A stretch of DNA of 64,000 nucleotides from Microbacterium hydrothermale (lineage in GTDB: Bacteria; Actinomycetota; Actinomycetes; Actinomycetales; Microbacteriaceae), in contig NZ_STGM01000010.1 of NCBI RefSeq assembly GCF_004854025.1, positions 1-64,000 on the forward strand, given 5' to 3'. Position numbers and translations under genes: made by a program. How positions within the stretch are numbered: the first letter of the stretch is position 1; each line of letters starts with the position of its first letter. This document shows, piece after piece, positions 1 through 8,731 of the stretch. The notes below the pieces were generated by a model. That model was not told the origin of the DNA. It saw only the letters and a program-made list of their open reading frames with translations, and did not search any database.

Positions 1-96
1 CCGACCCGCCCGGCGCAAGAAGCTCCACGGGTCAACGCCCTCCGAACACAGGTAAGCAGGATGCGGTCACGAGCCCTCCGGACGACAGGAGAAACC

Positions 97-543
97 ATGC
101 TGAGATTTACGCAGCACGTGCAACCAGCTCTGCGCGTGGGCGTGCTCGGCGGCGGGTTCATGGCCGCCGTGCACAGCCGGGCGGCCCGCAGCGCGGGGGC
201 GGTTCTCGCCGGGATCGCCTCTTCCAGCCCGGCGAAGGGCGAGAGGGCGGCGGGTGAGCTCGGCTTCGAGCGTGCCTACGCCGACGCGCAGGCGCTGATC
301 GAGGACGACGACATCGACCTGATCCACGTCTGCACGCCCAACGCGACGCACGTCGGGCTCGCGCTGGCCGTGATCGAGTCGGGGATTGGCGCCCGGGAAC
401 GGCACGAGGTCTTGTCGGACGTTCCCATTCCTGTGAAATACAGAAGCTTTACGACGACGCCCTGCAGAGCGGCAATCGCGTCGTCGCTCGAAGGAACGTC
501 GATCCGAAGCTCAGTTGACCATCGGCTATCGGGACGACGCTGA
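97..543 (+). pseudogene. Truncated Gfo/Idh/MocA-family oxidoreductase
   Basis: The first ~95 codons encode the NAD(P)-binding Rossmann half of a Gfo/Idh/MocA dehydrogenase: GVLGGGFMAAVHSRA near the N-terminus and the HVCTPNATH strand at about residue 83. The ATG at 97 follows AGGAGAAACC. After about position 384, just before the expected EKP motif, the reading frame continues into unrelated residues and stops at 543. Normal members are about 330-400 residues, so this is a broken gene whose catalytic half was lost at a recombination junction. The original sugar or inositol substrate cannot be inferred. Confidence 0.75.
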
Positions 544-791
544 TCAACCTGGTCGGATCGTTCCTGCTGGGCTACGTCACCGGCTCCGTGGGGGGCTGGC
601 TCACAGAACCGTGGGTGACCGTCATCGGCACCGGCGTAACTGGCGGGTTCACCACCTTCAGCACGGCGAGCCTTGAGGCAGTTCGCCTCCTCTCGGATCG
701 ACGCTGGACCGCCGCCGTTGTAGACAGTCTCGGAACCCTCGTTGGGGCCGTCGCATTCGCATCCCTTGGAATCCTCCTCGCGCGCGGGTGA
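519..791 (+). pseudogene. crcB: 5'-truncated crcB/Fluc fluoride channel
   Basis: The open frame after a TGA at 516-518 reads GTTLINLVGSFLLG and then GTGVTGGFTTFSTAS. These are the two hallmark segments of CrcB/Fluc, the small membrane fluoride exporter, including the GGFTTFST pore motif. Residues before the first motif are missing and no start codon precedes it; the first possible start (GTG 588) lies inside the protein. Normal CrcB is about 120-130 residues, and about 90 remain here. It probably arrived by the same rearrangement that truncated the neighbouring oxidoreductase. Likely non-functional. Confidence 0.75.
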
Positions 792-812
792 CTCACCTAA
801 GCGCTGGCATGT

Positions 813-834
813 TGCAAAACCGATGAGTTTCGCA
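813..834. repeat. Dispersed palindrome, copy 1
   Basis: TGCAAAACCGATGAGTTTCG plus CA is an imperfect inverted repeat lying 22 bases after the crcB remnant. It belongs to a family with core AAACCGATCGGTTT that recurs at 2877, 3606 and 11347. This copy is degenerate on its right arm. Confidence 0.5.
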
Positions 835-1036
835 TCATGAGTGGCGGCGAGCTGCATTCTTGTACCGCTGGTCGGGTAGGTAGCCGGTGGCGGGGTCGCG
901 AGAGCGCGGGAAATTGCGGATCCTCTGCGCGCCTGGACCTCCGTGACGGGTGCTTCATCCGAACCTCCAACAGAGAAGCCGTTCCCGGGGCTCGGGCCGG
1001 TCACGCACGTCGAATGGTTCGCATCGTCCTTCAGCT

Positions 1037-1561
1037 CTACGACGGATGTCTCGCTGACGACGATGACGCAAACGAGAGAGACTCATTGTTCATCGCGAGG
1101 TGCTTCGTGAGTACGCCGGTCATAGCTGTAACCAGCTCCGTTGTGCTGGCGAGAATGTCCGGCGGGTATGTTGCGGCAAGTGAGTCGAGGTCCGTGCCAA
1201 CCGATCGGAAGAACGCTTGCACTTTGTCGTGGACGGCGGGCGTCGCACGGAGTGTGACAGTTCTCTTGTCGGGCACCCCCCGGTGGCGGTTGATGTGCCC
1301 CGCGTCCTCGAGGCGACTGAGGAGCGTTGAGGTCGCCGCGGCCGAGAGGCCGAGGCGTCGACCGAGCTCCACCTGAGATAGCGGGACGTCACGGTCCTCG
1401 GCGGAAGTGATGTGAACAAGCGCGGTGGCGTCATTGCCATGCATGCCGACGTGGAGAGCGAACTGGCGGCCGAGCTCGTTGAACGCCCCAAACCATGCGC
1501 GAAGCGCAGCATTCAACTGCGCTATTAGCACGCTCACATCCTCTTCCGCCACCCTTGTCAC
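1037..1561 (-). CDS. MarR-family transcriptional regulator
   Basis: A 174-residue winged-helix regulator. The DNA-binding region is clear: LSQVELGRRLGLSAAATSTL, then LSRLEDAGHINR and a DKRTVTL wing at about residues 80-125, with a C-terminal dimerisation helix. MarR proteins usually repress an adjacent gene and are released by aromatic or oxidised ligands. It is transcribed divergently from the FAD monooxygenase at 1626 across a 64-base gap, so it probably controls that gene and itself. The gap holds two ATCG elements at 1582-1606 but no perfect palindrome. Start codon reads ATG at 1561. Confidence 0.85.
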   Translation of the reverse strand: MTRVAEEDVSVLIAQLNAALRAWFGAFNELGRQFALHVGMHGNDATALVHITSAEDRDVPLSQVELGRRLGLSAAATSTLLSRLEDAGHINRHRGVPDKRTVTLRATPAVHDKVQAFFRSVGTDLDSLAATYPPDILASTTELVTAMTGVLTKHLAMNNESLSFASSSSARHPS

Positions 1562-1625
1562 CCTTCCGCCACAGACATACTATCGCGCTGGAACACTTTC
1601 ATTATCGAACTATAGGGAGTGCGAC

Positions 1626-2822
1626 ATGGCGAACATGAGTGCCTTGGTCAGCGGGGCGAGTATCGCGGGCCTGTCCACGGCATATTGGCTTGCGCGTATC
1701 GGATGGGAAGTGACCGTGGTCGAGCGCTCCGCGGCCTTTCGCGACGGCGGACAAAATGTCGACGTGCGCGGCACGGCACACGAAGTCGTCGAAAAGATGG
1801 GCCTGACGAGCGGCGTACGCGAAGAGAACACCACCGAGGAGGGCACCGCGTACCTCGGTAAGCATGGCCGGGTGCTCGGCCGGATCCCCGCCTCCCGTGA
1901 GCAGGATGGCCCGACCGCCGAGATCGAAATCCTGCGAGGGAGTCTCGCGAAGCTGATCCTCGAAGCTCTACCCGAGGGTGTCGACATCCGATACGGCGAC
2001 CACATTGAACACGTGACGCAGACTGCAACGTCTGCTGAGGTGCAGTTCAAGGAGGGTGGGCGGTCCGAGTATGACCTGGTAATCATCGCGGAAGGTGTCC
2101 GCTCTCGCACTCGCGACCTGCTCTTCACCGACGCCGTGCAAAAGCGCCCCCTCGGCATGAACATGGCTTATGGCACGATCCCTCGAATTGACAGCGATGA
2201 TCGCTGGTGGCGCTGGTACACCGCCACAGGCCGCCGAGGAATCACCCTGCGCCCAGACAACGTCGGCACGACCCGCGCGACCCTTGCGTACGTCGACCGG
2301 GAACAAGACATTTCCGACTTTCCCCTCGACGTGGCCAAGGCCCGACTCGCCACAATCTTCGCCGACGCCGGCTGGGAAGCCGACCGCGTTGCAGACGGTT
2401 TCCTGCGATCCGACGACGTCTACATCGACTACCTCACCCAGGTCAAGATGAGTTCCTGGCGCAATGGGCGGGTAGTGCTCACCGGAGACGCCGCATGGTG
2501 CGTCACACCCCTCGGAGGTGGCGGTACATCGCTAGCACTCACCGGCGCCTACGTCCTCGCCAGCTATCTCTCAACCGAGAGCGACGTGGCTCAAGCCTGC
2601 GACGAATACGAGCGCTGGATGCGACCCCTCATTACTGACGCTCAGGAGCTACCCAAAGGAATGCCGGACTTGTTCTACCCGAACTCCCGCGCGGGAGTCG
2701 CGGCCCTCCGCGCCATCCAACGAATACTCGCCAGCAAGCCTCTTCGCTCAATCGCTGCACGATCCGCCCACGTCGCCCGCGCAAACACGCCGCTGCCACA
2801 GATGAACACCACGAGGGCATGA
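1626..2822 (+). CDS. FAD-dependent monooxygenase (PHBH/TetX-like)
   Basis: 398 residues. N-terminal dinucleotide-binding motif VSGASIAGLSTAYWLARIG followed by a VVER acidic end of strand 2, and the second FAD motif GRVVLTGDAAWCVTPLGGGG at about residues 285-305. This is the group-A flavin hydroxylase fold, which uses NAD(P)H and O2 to hydroxylate aromatic or polycyclic compounds; TetX-type proteins inactivate drugs. The ATG at 1626 follows AGGGAG with good spacing; an upstream extension of the frame overlaps the divergent MarR gene and is unlikely. The substrate is unknown. Control by the adjacent MarR protein is inferred from the divergent layout. Confidence 0.82.
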   Translation: MANMSALVSGASIAGLSTAYWLARIGWEVTVVERSAAFRDGGQNVDVRGTAHEVVEKMGLTSGVREENTTEEGTAYLGKHGRVLGRIPASREQDGPTAEIEILRGSLAKLILEALPEGVDIRYGDHIEHVTQTATSAEVQFKEGGRSEYDLVIIAEGVRSRTRDLLFTDAVQKRPLGMNMAYGTIPRIDSDDRWWRWYTATGRRGITLRPDNVGTTRATLAYVDREQDISDFPLDVAKARLATIFADAGWEADRVADGFLRSDDVYIDYLTQVKMSSWRNGRVVLTGDAAWCVTPLGGGGTSLALTGAYVLASYLSTESDVAQACDEYERWMRPLITDAQELPKGMPDLFYPNSRAGVAALRAIQRILASKPLRSIAARSAHVARANTPLPQMNTTRA

Positions 2823-2876
2823 CACGACCCTCCAACGCCGAGCGCTACGACCTGTAGATGCAATCAACCTGCGGGT

Positions 2877-2901
2877 GGTGCGAAACCGATCGGTTTCGTT
2901 C
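2877..2901. repeat. Dispersed palindrome, copy 2
   Basis: The core GAAACCGATCGGTTTC is a perfect 16-base palindrome, flanked by GGTGC on the left; the right flank has decayed. It lies 54 bases after the monooxygenase stop codon. Confidence 0.6.
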
Positions 2902-2989
2902 TGAGGCGTGCCGCTCGTGTGACACCAGCACCGCGCGCCTGGTCGACGGCTAGGGTCGAACAACTTAGCGAGCGAAAGGAGCCCATCTG

Positions 2990-3589
2990 ATGCGACGGCC
3001 CTTCATGAACGACCCCGAGCTACTGCGCTCGTTGCGGGGCCAGCAGCACCTGGTGCTCCGCCCCGTCGCGGACGTTGCGGAGTTCTACGACGACGGACAG
3101 CGATCGCTTCGAGGTCGCCTACAGGCACCTCTCCCTTGTCCCACTACCGGCCATGTGACCTTACGTGGCTTCTTCGAGCCCGAATGAGTGCACCCGCTCC
3201 GGGATGCTCTAGCGGGGTGGGCGCAACTCCAAGCTCCCATCGATCTCCGGGTGGCTGCCGTCGATGGCTTCCCGACACCGTTTCAGATCGTGATCGCGCG
3301 AGCCGAACGTTCGCCATCACTCGTGAGCGCTTACGCGACCCTCACAGAGGTGCTCGACACCAGCGACTTTCGACGCATCGGTGAACTCCCGCTCGACGAG
3401 TGGGTGTTTCACCTGTCTCTTCTGTATGTCAGCGCCCTCCCCGAACACGAGTGGCTGGCACTGCACACTCAGAGTCGGCGCGCCCTTGAACCGGCACCGG
3501 CCGAAGTAGTCACCTCCGCTGAGTACGTCTGGTACGACGACGACGGCGAACATATCGAGGTTCTGCCCCTCGGCACCGACCGCAGCTGA
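2990..3589 (+). pseudogene. 2H phosphoesterase (2'-5' RNA ligase-like) interrupted by in-frame TGA
   Basis: Two consecutive open stretches in the same frame, 2990-3187 and 3188-3589, are separated only by a TGA at 3185-3187. The first ends with HVTLRGFFEPE and the second contains FHLSLLYVS. These are the two HxT/S motifs that define the 2H phosphoesterase / 2'-5' RNA ligase superfamily, so the halves form one ~199-residue protein. AAAGGAG eight bases before the ATG at 2990 is a good ribosome site. Most likely one CGA or TGG codon mutated to TGA. Readthrough is possible, and the GTG at 3188 could restart only a one-motif fragment. Confidence 0.72.
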
Positions 3590-3605
3590 CCAACACCTAC
3601 CGGTC

Positions 3606-3631
3606 GGTGCGAAATCAATCGGTTTTGCACC
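3606..3631. repeat. Dispersed palindrome, copy 3
   Basis: Imperfect 26-base inverted repeat with GGTGC / GCACC ends and centre GAAATCAATCGGTTTTG, 17 bases after the 2H-phosphoesterase stop and ahead of the PotABCD-type operon. It is nearly identical to the copy at 11347. Confidence 0.65.
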
Positions 3632-3917
3632 ACCCACAGTCACGAAGACAACGCCAAGAGTCATGAGTTGCCATTGTCTGCGTCGCGAATTGCGCGCGGC
3701 GCTGTGGCCGTTCCAAGCGACATGCCGCACAGCGATTTTCGGCGTTGGTGGGCAGTGCCGGTGGACCTTCCACAAGCTCATCCGCTTCGAGCTCACCGTT
3801 TGCGCTTCGATATGCGTCTGTGAGTAACGTTCGCGCCGTCGTCATTCGAGCCAATTGCCTATGAGTGCAGGCTTGATGGCGGCTCAAGATGGACGGCATC
3901 CGAACACGAGGAATGCA

Positions 3918-4817
3918 ATGACGATCTCTACGCAAACGCGAGACACAGCCACGGGTGTGCCTCGGGCGCGCCGCCCAGCTGCTGCCGCGGGCTACTTCCT
4001 ACTTCTGCCCTCGACCGTCACAATTGTGCTCCTGGTCATCGTGCCGACGTTGGTCATCTTGCGCGATAGCTTCGCCATCAGCGACCCGTTGGGCGGAAAC
4101 CTCGGCGGTTTCACTTTCGACAACTACGCGAAACTGCTCGACCCGGTCTACGCGAAGACCCTGGGATACAGCCTCGGCATGGCTGCTCTCAACGCGGTCG
4201 TGTGCGTGGTCGTCGGATACATGGTGGCCTACTTCATCGCCACGCGGTCGGCTCGAACGCAGCCCGTCCTGCTGGTCCTCGTCATCATCCCCTTCCTTAC
4301 CGACTTCCTCGTGCGCACCTTCGCGTGGATCACGCTCCTCGGATCGGGCGGCCCCCTCATCCCACTGCTGCGCGCGGTAGGGATCGACGCGACCTCCCTC
4401 GTCCCGTCGCAGCTGGCCGTGACGCTGTCGCTGCTGTACGCATTCCTCCCGGTCGCGGTCTTCCCGATCTACGCCTCCTTGCGGGCGGTCGACCCGGCGC
4501 TGCGCGAAGCGGCATCCGATCTCGGCGCCACCGCGGTCCAGACGCACCTGCGGGTGTTCATTCCGTTGGCCACGCCGGGGATCATCTCAGCTGTCGTGCT
4601 GACCTTCGTACCAACCCTCGGGGTCTTCGTGATCCCCGTCCTCCTCGGCGGCGGCAAGGATCCGCTCGTGGGAAACCTGATCGTGACGCTGTTCACCGAG
4701 TTCCGCAACGAACCCCTCGGCGCGGCCCTATCGATGGTGGTGCTTGCCCTCATGCTGCTGACGATTGTCGTCGCCGCTCTTCTCGCCCGCCTGCGCACTT
4801 CTCGGAAGGCATCGTGA
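3918..4817 (+). CDS. ABC transporter permease, PotB/PotH type
   Basis: 299-residue inner-membrane permease with about six hydrophobic helices and the EAA loop REAASDLGATAVQTHLRVFIPLATPG at about residues 196-221. PotB-type subunits pair with a PotC-type partner to import polyamines or similar small cations. Start chosen at ATG 3918 after GAGGA; frame upstream to 3855 lacks a ribosome site. It is the first gene of a run of seven (to 10159), and its stop overlaps the next start by one base. The transported compound is inferred only from family and could be another nitrogen compound. Confidence 0.85.
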   Translation: MTISTQTRDTATGVPRARRPAAAAGYFLLLPSTVTIVLLVIVPTLVILRDSFAISDPLGGNLGGFTFDNYAKLLDPVYAKTLGYSLGMAALNAVVCVVVGYMVAYFIATRSARTQPVLLVLVIIPFLTDFLVRTFAWITLLGSGGPLIPLLRAVGIDATSLVPSQLAVTLSLLYAFLPVAVFPIYASLRAVDPALREAASDLGATAVQTHLRVFIPLATPGIISAVVLTFVPTLGVFVIPVLLGGGKDPLVGNLIVTLFTEFRNEPLGAALSMVVLALMLLTIVVAALLARLRTSRKAS

Positions 4818-5608
4818 TGGACCGCATCATCTCCTGGATCGCCGGCACGGTCTTCGTCTTCCTCTACATCCCGATCGCCGCCGTCATCGTCTACTCGTTC
4901 AACGCCTCGGAGGTCGGGTACCGCTTCGACGGCCTGACCCTGCGGTGGTACGCCGAGCTCTTCGGCGACCGGATGCTGGGCGACGCCCTACGCACGAGCC
5001 TCGTCGTCGGTCTCTCCGCCGCCGTGCTCTCGACGGTCATTGGTCTGCTCTCCGCGTACGGACTGGTGCGGTTCCGCCTGCGGGGTCGCGCCGTGTTCCT
5101 GGGCGCGATCCTCATCCCGCTGATCGTCCCCGAGATCGTCCTCGGCGTCTCGCTGCTGACAATCTTCTCGAGCGCCGGTATCCCGACCGGCTACGCGACG
5201 CTCATCCTCGGCCACGTCGTGATCACGCTGCCGCTGTCGACCCTCGTCCTGGTCGGCGCCATGAGCACGCTCGATCCGAGCCTCGGAGAAGCGGCGGCCG
5301 ACCTCGGTGCGAGCCCGTGGCAGACCTTCGCTCGCGTCATCCTGCCTCTGCTGCGTCCCTCGCTGATGGCCGCGTTCCTGCTGAGTTTTGCGACTTCGTT
5401 CTCGAACATCGTCATCTCGACCTTCACGTCGGGTGTCGGCACAACGACGCTCCCGCTGCGCATCTACAGCACGCTGCGCACCGGGCTCACCCCCGAACTG
5501 AACGCGCTCGGGACCCTGCTCGTGCTGGCCACGCTCGGCCTCATCCTCGTGATCGGCGTCTCGCAGATGCGCCGCATCCTCGCGGGCCCTCCCACTCCCG
5601 CCGCCTGA
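4817..5608 (+). CDS. ABC transporter permease, PotC/PotI type
   Basis: 263 residues, six predicted membrane helices starting ISWIAGTVFVFLYIPIAAVIV, and the EAA loop LGEAAADLGASPWQTFARVI at about residues 153-174, which docks the ATPase. It is the second permease of the PotABCD-type importer. The ATG overlaps the preceding TGA (TGATG), implying translational coupling; an in-frame GTG one codon upstream is also possible. The binding protein follows after 73 bases. Confidence 0.85.
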   Translation: MDRIISWIAGTVFVFLYIPIAAVIVYSFNASEVGYRFDGLTLRWYAELFGDRMLGDALRTSLVVGLSAAVLSTVIGLLSAYGLVRFRLRGRAVFLGAILIPLIVPEIVLGVSLLTIFSSAGIPTGYATLILGHVVITLPLSTLVLVGAMSTLDPSLGEAAADLGASPWQTFARVILPLLRPSLMAAFLLSFATSFSNIVISTFTSGVGTTTLPLRIYSTLRTGLTPELNALGTLLVLATLGLILVIGVSQMRRILAGPPTPAA

Positions 5609-5681
5609 GCGGGCCGACGACGACGTCGGACTCAGGCATTACCCGAAATATGCGCTCCACCCACCATGAAAGCAGGCACCC

Positions 5682-6755
5682 ATGAACACGCGTTACCGGG
5701 CCGTCGGTGCGGTCCTCGCCGTCGGCGTCCTCTCCGCACTCACCGCTTGCGCCTCCGGCGCCGGCACGGACTCCGCGGAAGGCGGTTCCTCGTCGCTCAG
5801 CATCTACGCCTGGGCGGGCGAGATCCCCGACTCCGTCATCTCGGGCTTCGAGAAGGAGACCGGCATCACGGTCACCGTCGACACCTTCGACAGCAACGAG
5901 ACGATGATCTCAAAACTCGCCGCGGGGAACTCGGGGTACGACATCGTCGAGCCCAGCCAGTACGCCGTGCAGCTTCTCGTCGACCGCAACCTCGTCGCGC
6001 AGATCGACAAGAGCAAGCTCGAAGGCTTTGACAACCTCGCCGAGAAGTTCGTCGACCCGTCGTTCGACCCCGACAACGCGCACTCCATCCCGTGGGCGTG
6101 GGGCACCACCGGCATCCTGTACAACCAGGCCTGCACGGGTAAAGAGATCACGGGCTGGGCCGACATGTGGAACCCAGCGTACAGCGGCAAGATTTACATG
6201 CTCGATAACATGCTCTCGGCCTACATCGCCGGACTCCAGGTCGAGGGACTCAGCGCCACCACCACGAGCCAGGACGACATCGAGAAGGCCACCCAGAAGC
6301 TCACCGAGCAGAAGCCGCTCCTCGCCGGGTACAACAGCCAGAACTACGCCGACCTCGTCGGCTCGGGCGACGCGTGCATCGCCGAGGCCTACAGCGGCAC
6401 GACCGCGGCGAAGGCCGTCATGGCCAACCCCGACGTGCACTACATCATCCCGGACGAGGGCGGCACGCTCTGGACCGACAGCTTCTCGGTCGTCGAGGGC
6501 ACGAGCAACACGGATGCCGCGTACAAGTGGCTCAACTACACCCTTCGTCCCGACGTCGCAGCCCTCCTCACCGACGACGCTTCGCTGGCCTCTACCAACA
6601 CTGGTGCGCTTGAGCTCGTCAAGGACCAGAGCATGGTGAGCAACCCGGCGATCTACGCCCCGGCCGACTCCCTCACGAAGTCGGAATTCATCGTCGACCC
6701 GGGTGCGGCTCTGTCGTACTTCCAGGACGGCTGGACCCGCCTCCGCGCCTCGTGA
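5682..6755 (+). CDS. ABC substrate-binding lipoprotein, PotD-like
   Basis: 357 residues with a lipoprotein signal: positive n-region, hydrophobic stretch and lipobox LTAC (Cys at about residue 24). The mature protein opens SLSIYAWAGEIPDSVISGFE and contains GYDIVEPSQYAVQLLV and IPWAWGTTGILYN, typical of PotD/PotF periplasmic binding proteins that capture spermidine or putrescine. In an actinobacterium it would be tethered to the outer face of the membrane. It sits between the permeases and the ATPase. Ligand identity is not proven; relatives also bind other amines and amino-acid derivatives. Confidence 0.85.
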   Translation: MNTRYRAVGAVLAVGVLSALTACASGAGTDSAEGGSSSLSIYAWAGEIPDSVISGFEKETGITVTVDTFDSNETMISKLAAGNSGYDIVEPSQYAVQLLVDRNLVAQIDKSKLEGFDNLAEKFVDPSFDPDNAHSIPWAWGTTGILYNQACTGKEITGWADMWNPAYSGKIYMLDNMLSAYIAGLQVEGLSATTTSQDDIEKATQKLTEQKPLLAGYNSQNYADLVGSGDACIAEAYSGTTAAKAVMANPDVHYIIPDEGGTLWTDSFSVVEGTSNTDAAYKWLNYTLRPDVAALLTDDASLASTNTGALELVKDQSMVSNPAIYAPADSLTKSEFIVDPGAALSYFQDGWTRLRAS

Positions 6756-6767
6756 TCTGACATTGAA

Positions 6768-7916
6768 ATGAGCCCCATGACGATCGACAGCCCCGTGGCC
6801 GGCACTGCGCCGGCCACGGGCCCCGCCCCGGCCGTGCGCCTGCGGGGCCTCACCAAATCCTTCGGCGCCAACCGCGTCGTCAATCCTCTCGACCTCGACA
6901 TCGCGCAGAACGAGTTCTTCAGCATCCTGGGCCCGTCCGGCTGCGGCAAGACGACGCTCATGCGCATGATCACGGGGTTCGAGACGCCAACCGCCGGTTC
7001 GATCGAGCTCGACGGCCGCAACGTCGACGGTGTCGCCACCCGTCAGCGCGACCTCAACATGCTGTTCCAAAGCTACGCGCTGTTCCCGCACCTCAGCGTC
7101 TACGAGAACGTCGCCTTCGAGCTGCGGGTGCGCCGCACTCCGAAGCGCGAGATCGACGACCGCGTCCGCGCGGCGCTCCAACTCGTACGGCTGAGCGCGT
7201 TCGCCGACCGCAAGCCCGCGGCGCTCAGCGGCGGTCAGCGTCAGCGCGTCGCCCTCGCCCGCGCCGTTGTGGGGCGCCCCGCCGTCGTGCTGCTCGACGA
7301 GCCGCTCGGTGCGCTCGATCAGAAGCTGCGCAAAGAGATGCAGTTCGAGCTCAAGCGTATGCAGCGTGAGGTCGGCATCACCTTCATCTACGTCACTCAC
7401 GATCAGGAGGAGGCGCTGACGATGTCGGACCGGATCGCGGTCATGTCGGAGGGGCGCATCCAGCAGATTGGAACGCCGACCGAGATCTACGACACTCCGG
7501 CGTCGCGTTTCGTGGCGGGGTTCATCGGCAGCTGCAACCTCATCGACGGTGTCGCAGATGCCGGAGCTCGTCGCTTCACGATCCCCGGCGTGGGCGATGT
7601 GCCGGTGGACAAGATCCCGGATGCCGCGGCGGGGACGCCGCTGACTCTCGCGGTGCGTCCCGAGCGGGTGCGGGTGCTCCCCGACGGTGCTCGTACCGAC
7701 GGCGGAGTTCACCTGCCGGCGACCCTCACGCAACGCGTCTTCCTCGGCGACGAGTGGATCTCGCACCTCGCCCTCGACTCGGGTGTCGTGCTGTCAGCCT
7801 CGCTGCCGAGCGGTGACGCCGCCCGGGCCCTCGCGGCGACGGCCGATGGTGCGCGCGTGACGGTGTCATGGCATCCGTCCGACAGTCGTGTCATCCCGAC
7901 GGGAGAGCTCGCATGA
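6768..7916 (+). CDS. ABC transporter ATPase, PotA type
   Basis: 382 residues. Walker A GPSGCGKTT (about 55-63), Q-loop FQSYALFP, signature LSGGQRQR (153-160), Walker B VVLLDEPLGALD (173-184) and switch His in YVTHDQEEA; the C-terminal ~130 residues form the TOBE region typical of PotA/MalK-type subunits. It energises the importer encoded just upstream. Either ATG 6768 or ATG 6777 could be the start; neither has a strong ribosome site. Its last codon overlaps the start of the nitrilase-family gene (ATGA), coupling uptake with catabolism. Confidence 0.88.
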   Translation: MSPMTIDSPVAGTAPATGPAPAVRLRGLTKSFGANRVVNPLDLDIAQNEFFSILGPSGCGKTTLMRMITGFETPTAGSIELDGRNVDGVATRQRDLNMLFQSYALFPHLSVYENVAFELRVRRTPKREIDDRVRAALQLVRLSAFADRKPAALSGGQRQRVALARAVVGRPAVVLLDEPLGALDQKLRKEMQFELKRMQREVGITFIYVTHDQEEALTMSDRIAVMSEGRIQQIGTPTEIYDTPASRFVAGFIGSCNLIDGVADAGARRFTIPGVGDVPVDKIPDAAAGTPLTLAVRPERVRVLPDGARTDGGVHLPATLTQRVFLGDEWISHLALDSGVVLSASLPSGDAARALAATADGARVTVSWHPSDSRVIPTGELA

Positions 7917-8728
7917 ACCCGGTCCTGCTGGCCGCGGTGGGGCAGATGGCTCCCACCACCGACGCCGCGTATAACCGAGGCGAGGTATCTGCCCTGGCCG
8001 CGGACGCGTCGGCTGAAGGAGCGCGCCTGCTCGTTCTACCTGAGGAGGCAATGCTTGTCGCAGGCGAAATCGCCGCCCCAGAACGCGAGGAAGTAGTCTC
8101 CCGGGAGTGGCCGGCGTTTCTTTCGCACCTGTCAGAACTCGCCATGCGGCATGACCTGTGGATCATTGCCGGCGGCTACGAGCCCAGCGGCTCCGAGCGA
8201 CCCTTCAACACCCTCGTCGTCGTCAATCCACGCGGCGAGCTGGTCGACGTGTACCGAAAGCTGCACCTTTACGACGCCTTCACCTATCGCGAGTCCGACT
8301 ACGTCACCGCCGGCCAAGAGCTGCCTCCATTAGTGCTGATCAACGGCGTGGCCGTCGGCTTGATCAACTGCTACGACCTGCGTTTCCCCGAGCTGGCGCG
8401 GGACCTCGTCTCGCGCGGCGCCGACGTACTCAGCGTGTCGGCGGCCTGGGTCGCCGGTCATCGAAAGGTCGAGCACTGGACCACCCTGCTCACCGCTCGC
8501 GCCATCGAGAACACCTCCTGGGTACTGGCATCGGGAACATCCTCGCCCGACTGCATCGGCACCAGCCTCGTCATCGATCCGTTAGGCGTGGAACAGGCGC
8601 ACCTCCCTGAGACCGGACGCGCCATCGGCATCGTGCCAATATCACTCGATCGCGTCGCCGAAGTACGAGACACCTTGCCCGCGCTGTCGAACCGCCGCCT
8701 TTCTGCCTCCCTCTCCCTCCTGGACTGA
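7913..8728 (+). CDS. Carbon-nitrogen hydrolase (nitrilase superfamily amidase)
   Basis: 271 residues with the complete Glu-Lys-Cys triad of the nitrilase superfamily: E44 in LVLPEEAM, K116 in YRKLHLYDAF and C153 in INCYDLRFPE. Such enzymes hydrolyse amides, carbamoyl groups or nitriles through a thioester on the cysteine; the CYDLRFPE form is that of omega-amidase-like and deaminated-glutathione-amidase-like branches. Start at ATG 7913 overlaps the ATPase stop by four bases. Position inside the PotABCD-type operon suggests it acts on the imported nitrogen compound. A second, related hydrolase lies at 11552. Confidence 0.85.
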   Translation: MNPVLLAAVGQMAPTTDAAYNRGEVSALAADASAEGARLLVLPEEAMLVAGEIAAPEREEVVSREWPAFLSHLSELAMRHDLWIIAGGYEPSGSERPFNTLVVVNPRGELVDVYRKLHLYDAFTYRESDYVTAGQELPPLVLINGVAVGLINCYDLRFPELARDLVSRGADVLSVSAAWVAGHRKVEHWTTLLTARAIENTSWVLASGTSSPDCIGTSLVIDPLGVEQAHLPETGRAIGIVPISLDRVAEVRDTLPALSNRRLSASLSLLD

Positions 8729-8731
8729 CCC

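Noticed and set aside
276..1004. A 242-codon minus-strand open frame across the broken region
   Set aside because: It crosses the Gfo/Idh and crcB remnants antisense and shows no family resemblance; the plus-strand remnants explain the region better.
5910..7766. A 618-codon minus-strand open frame
   Set aside because: Antisense to the well-supported binding-protein and ATPase genes, with His/Arg/Asp-rich low-complexity translation.
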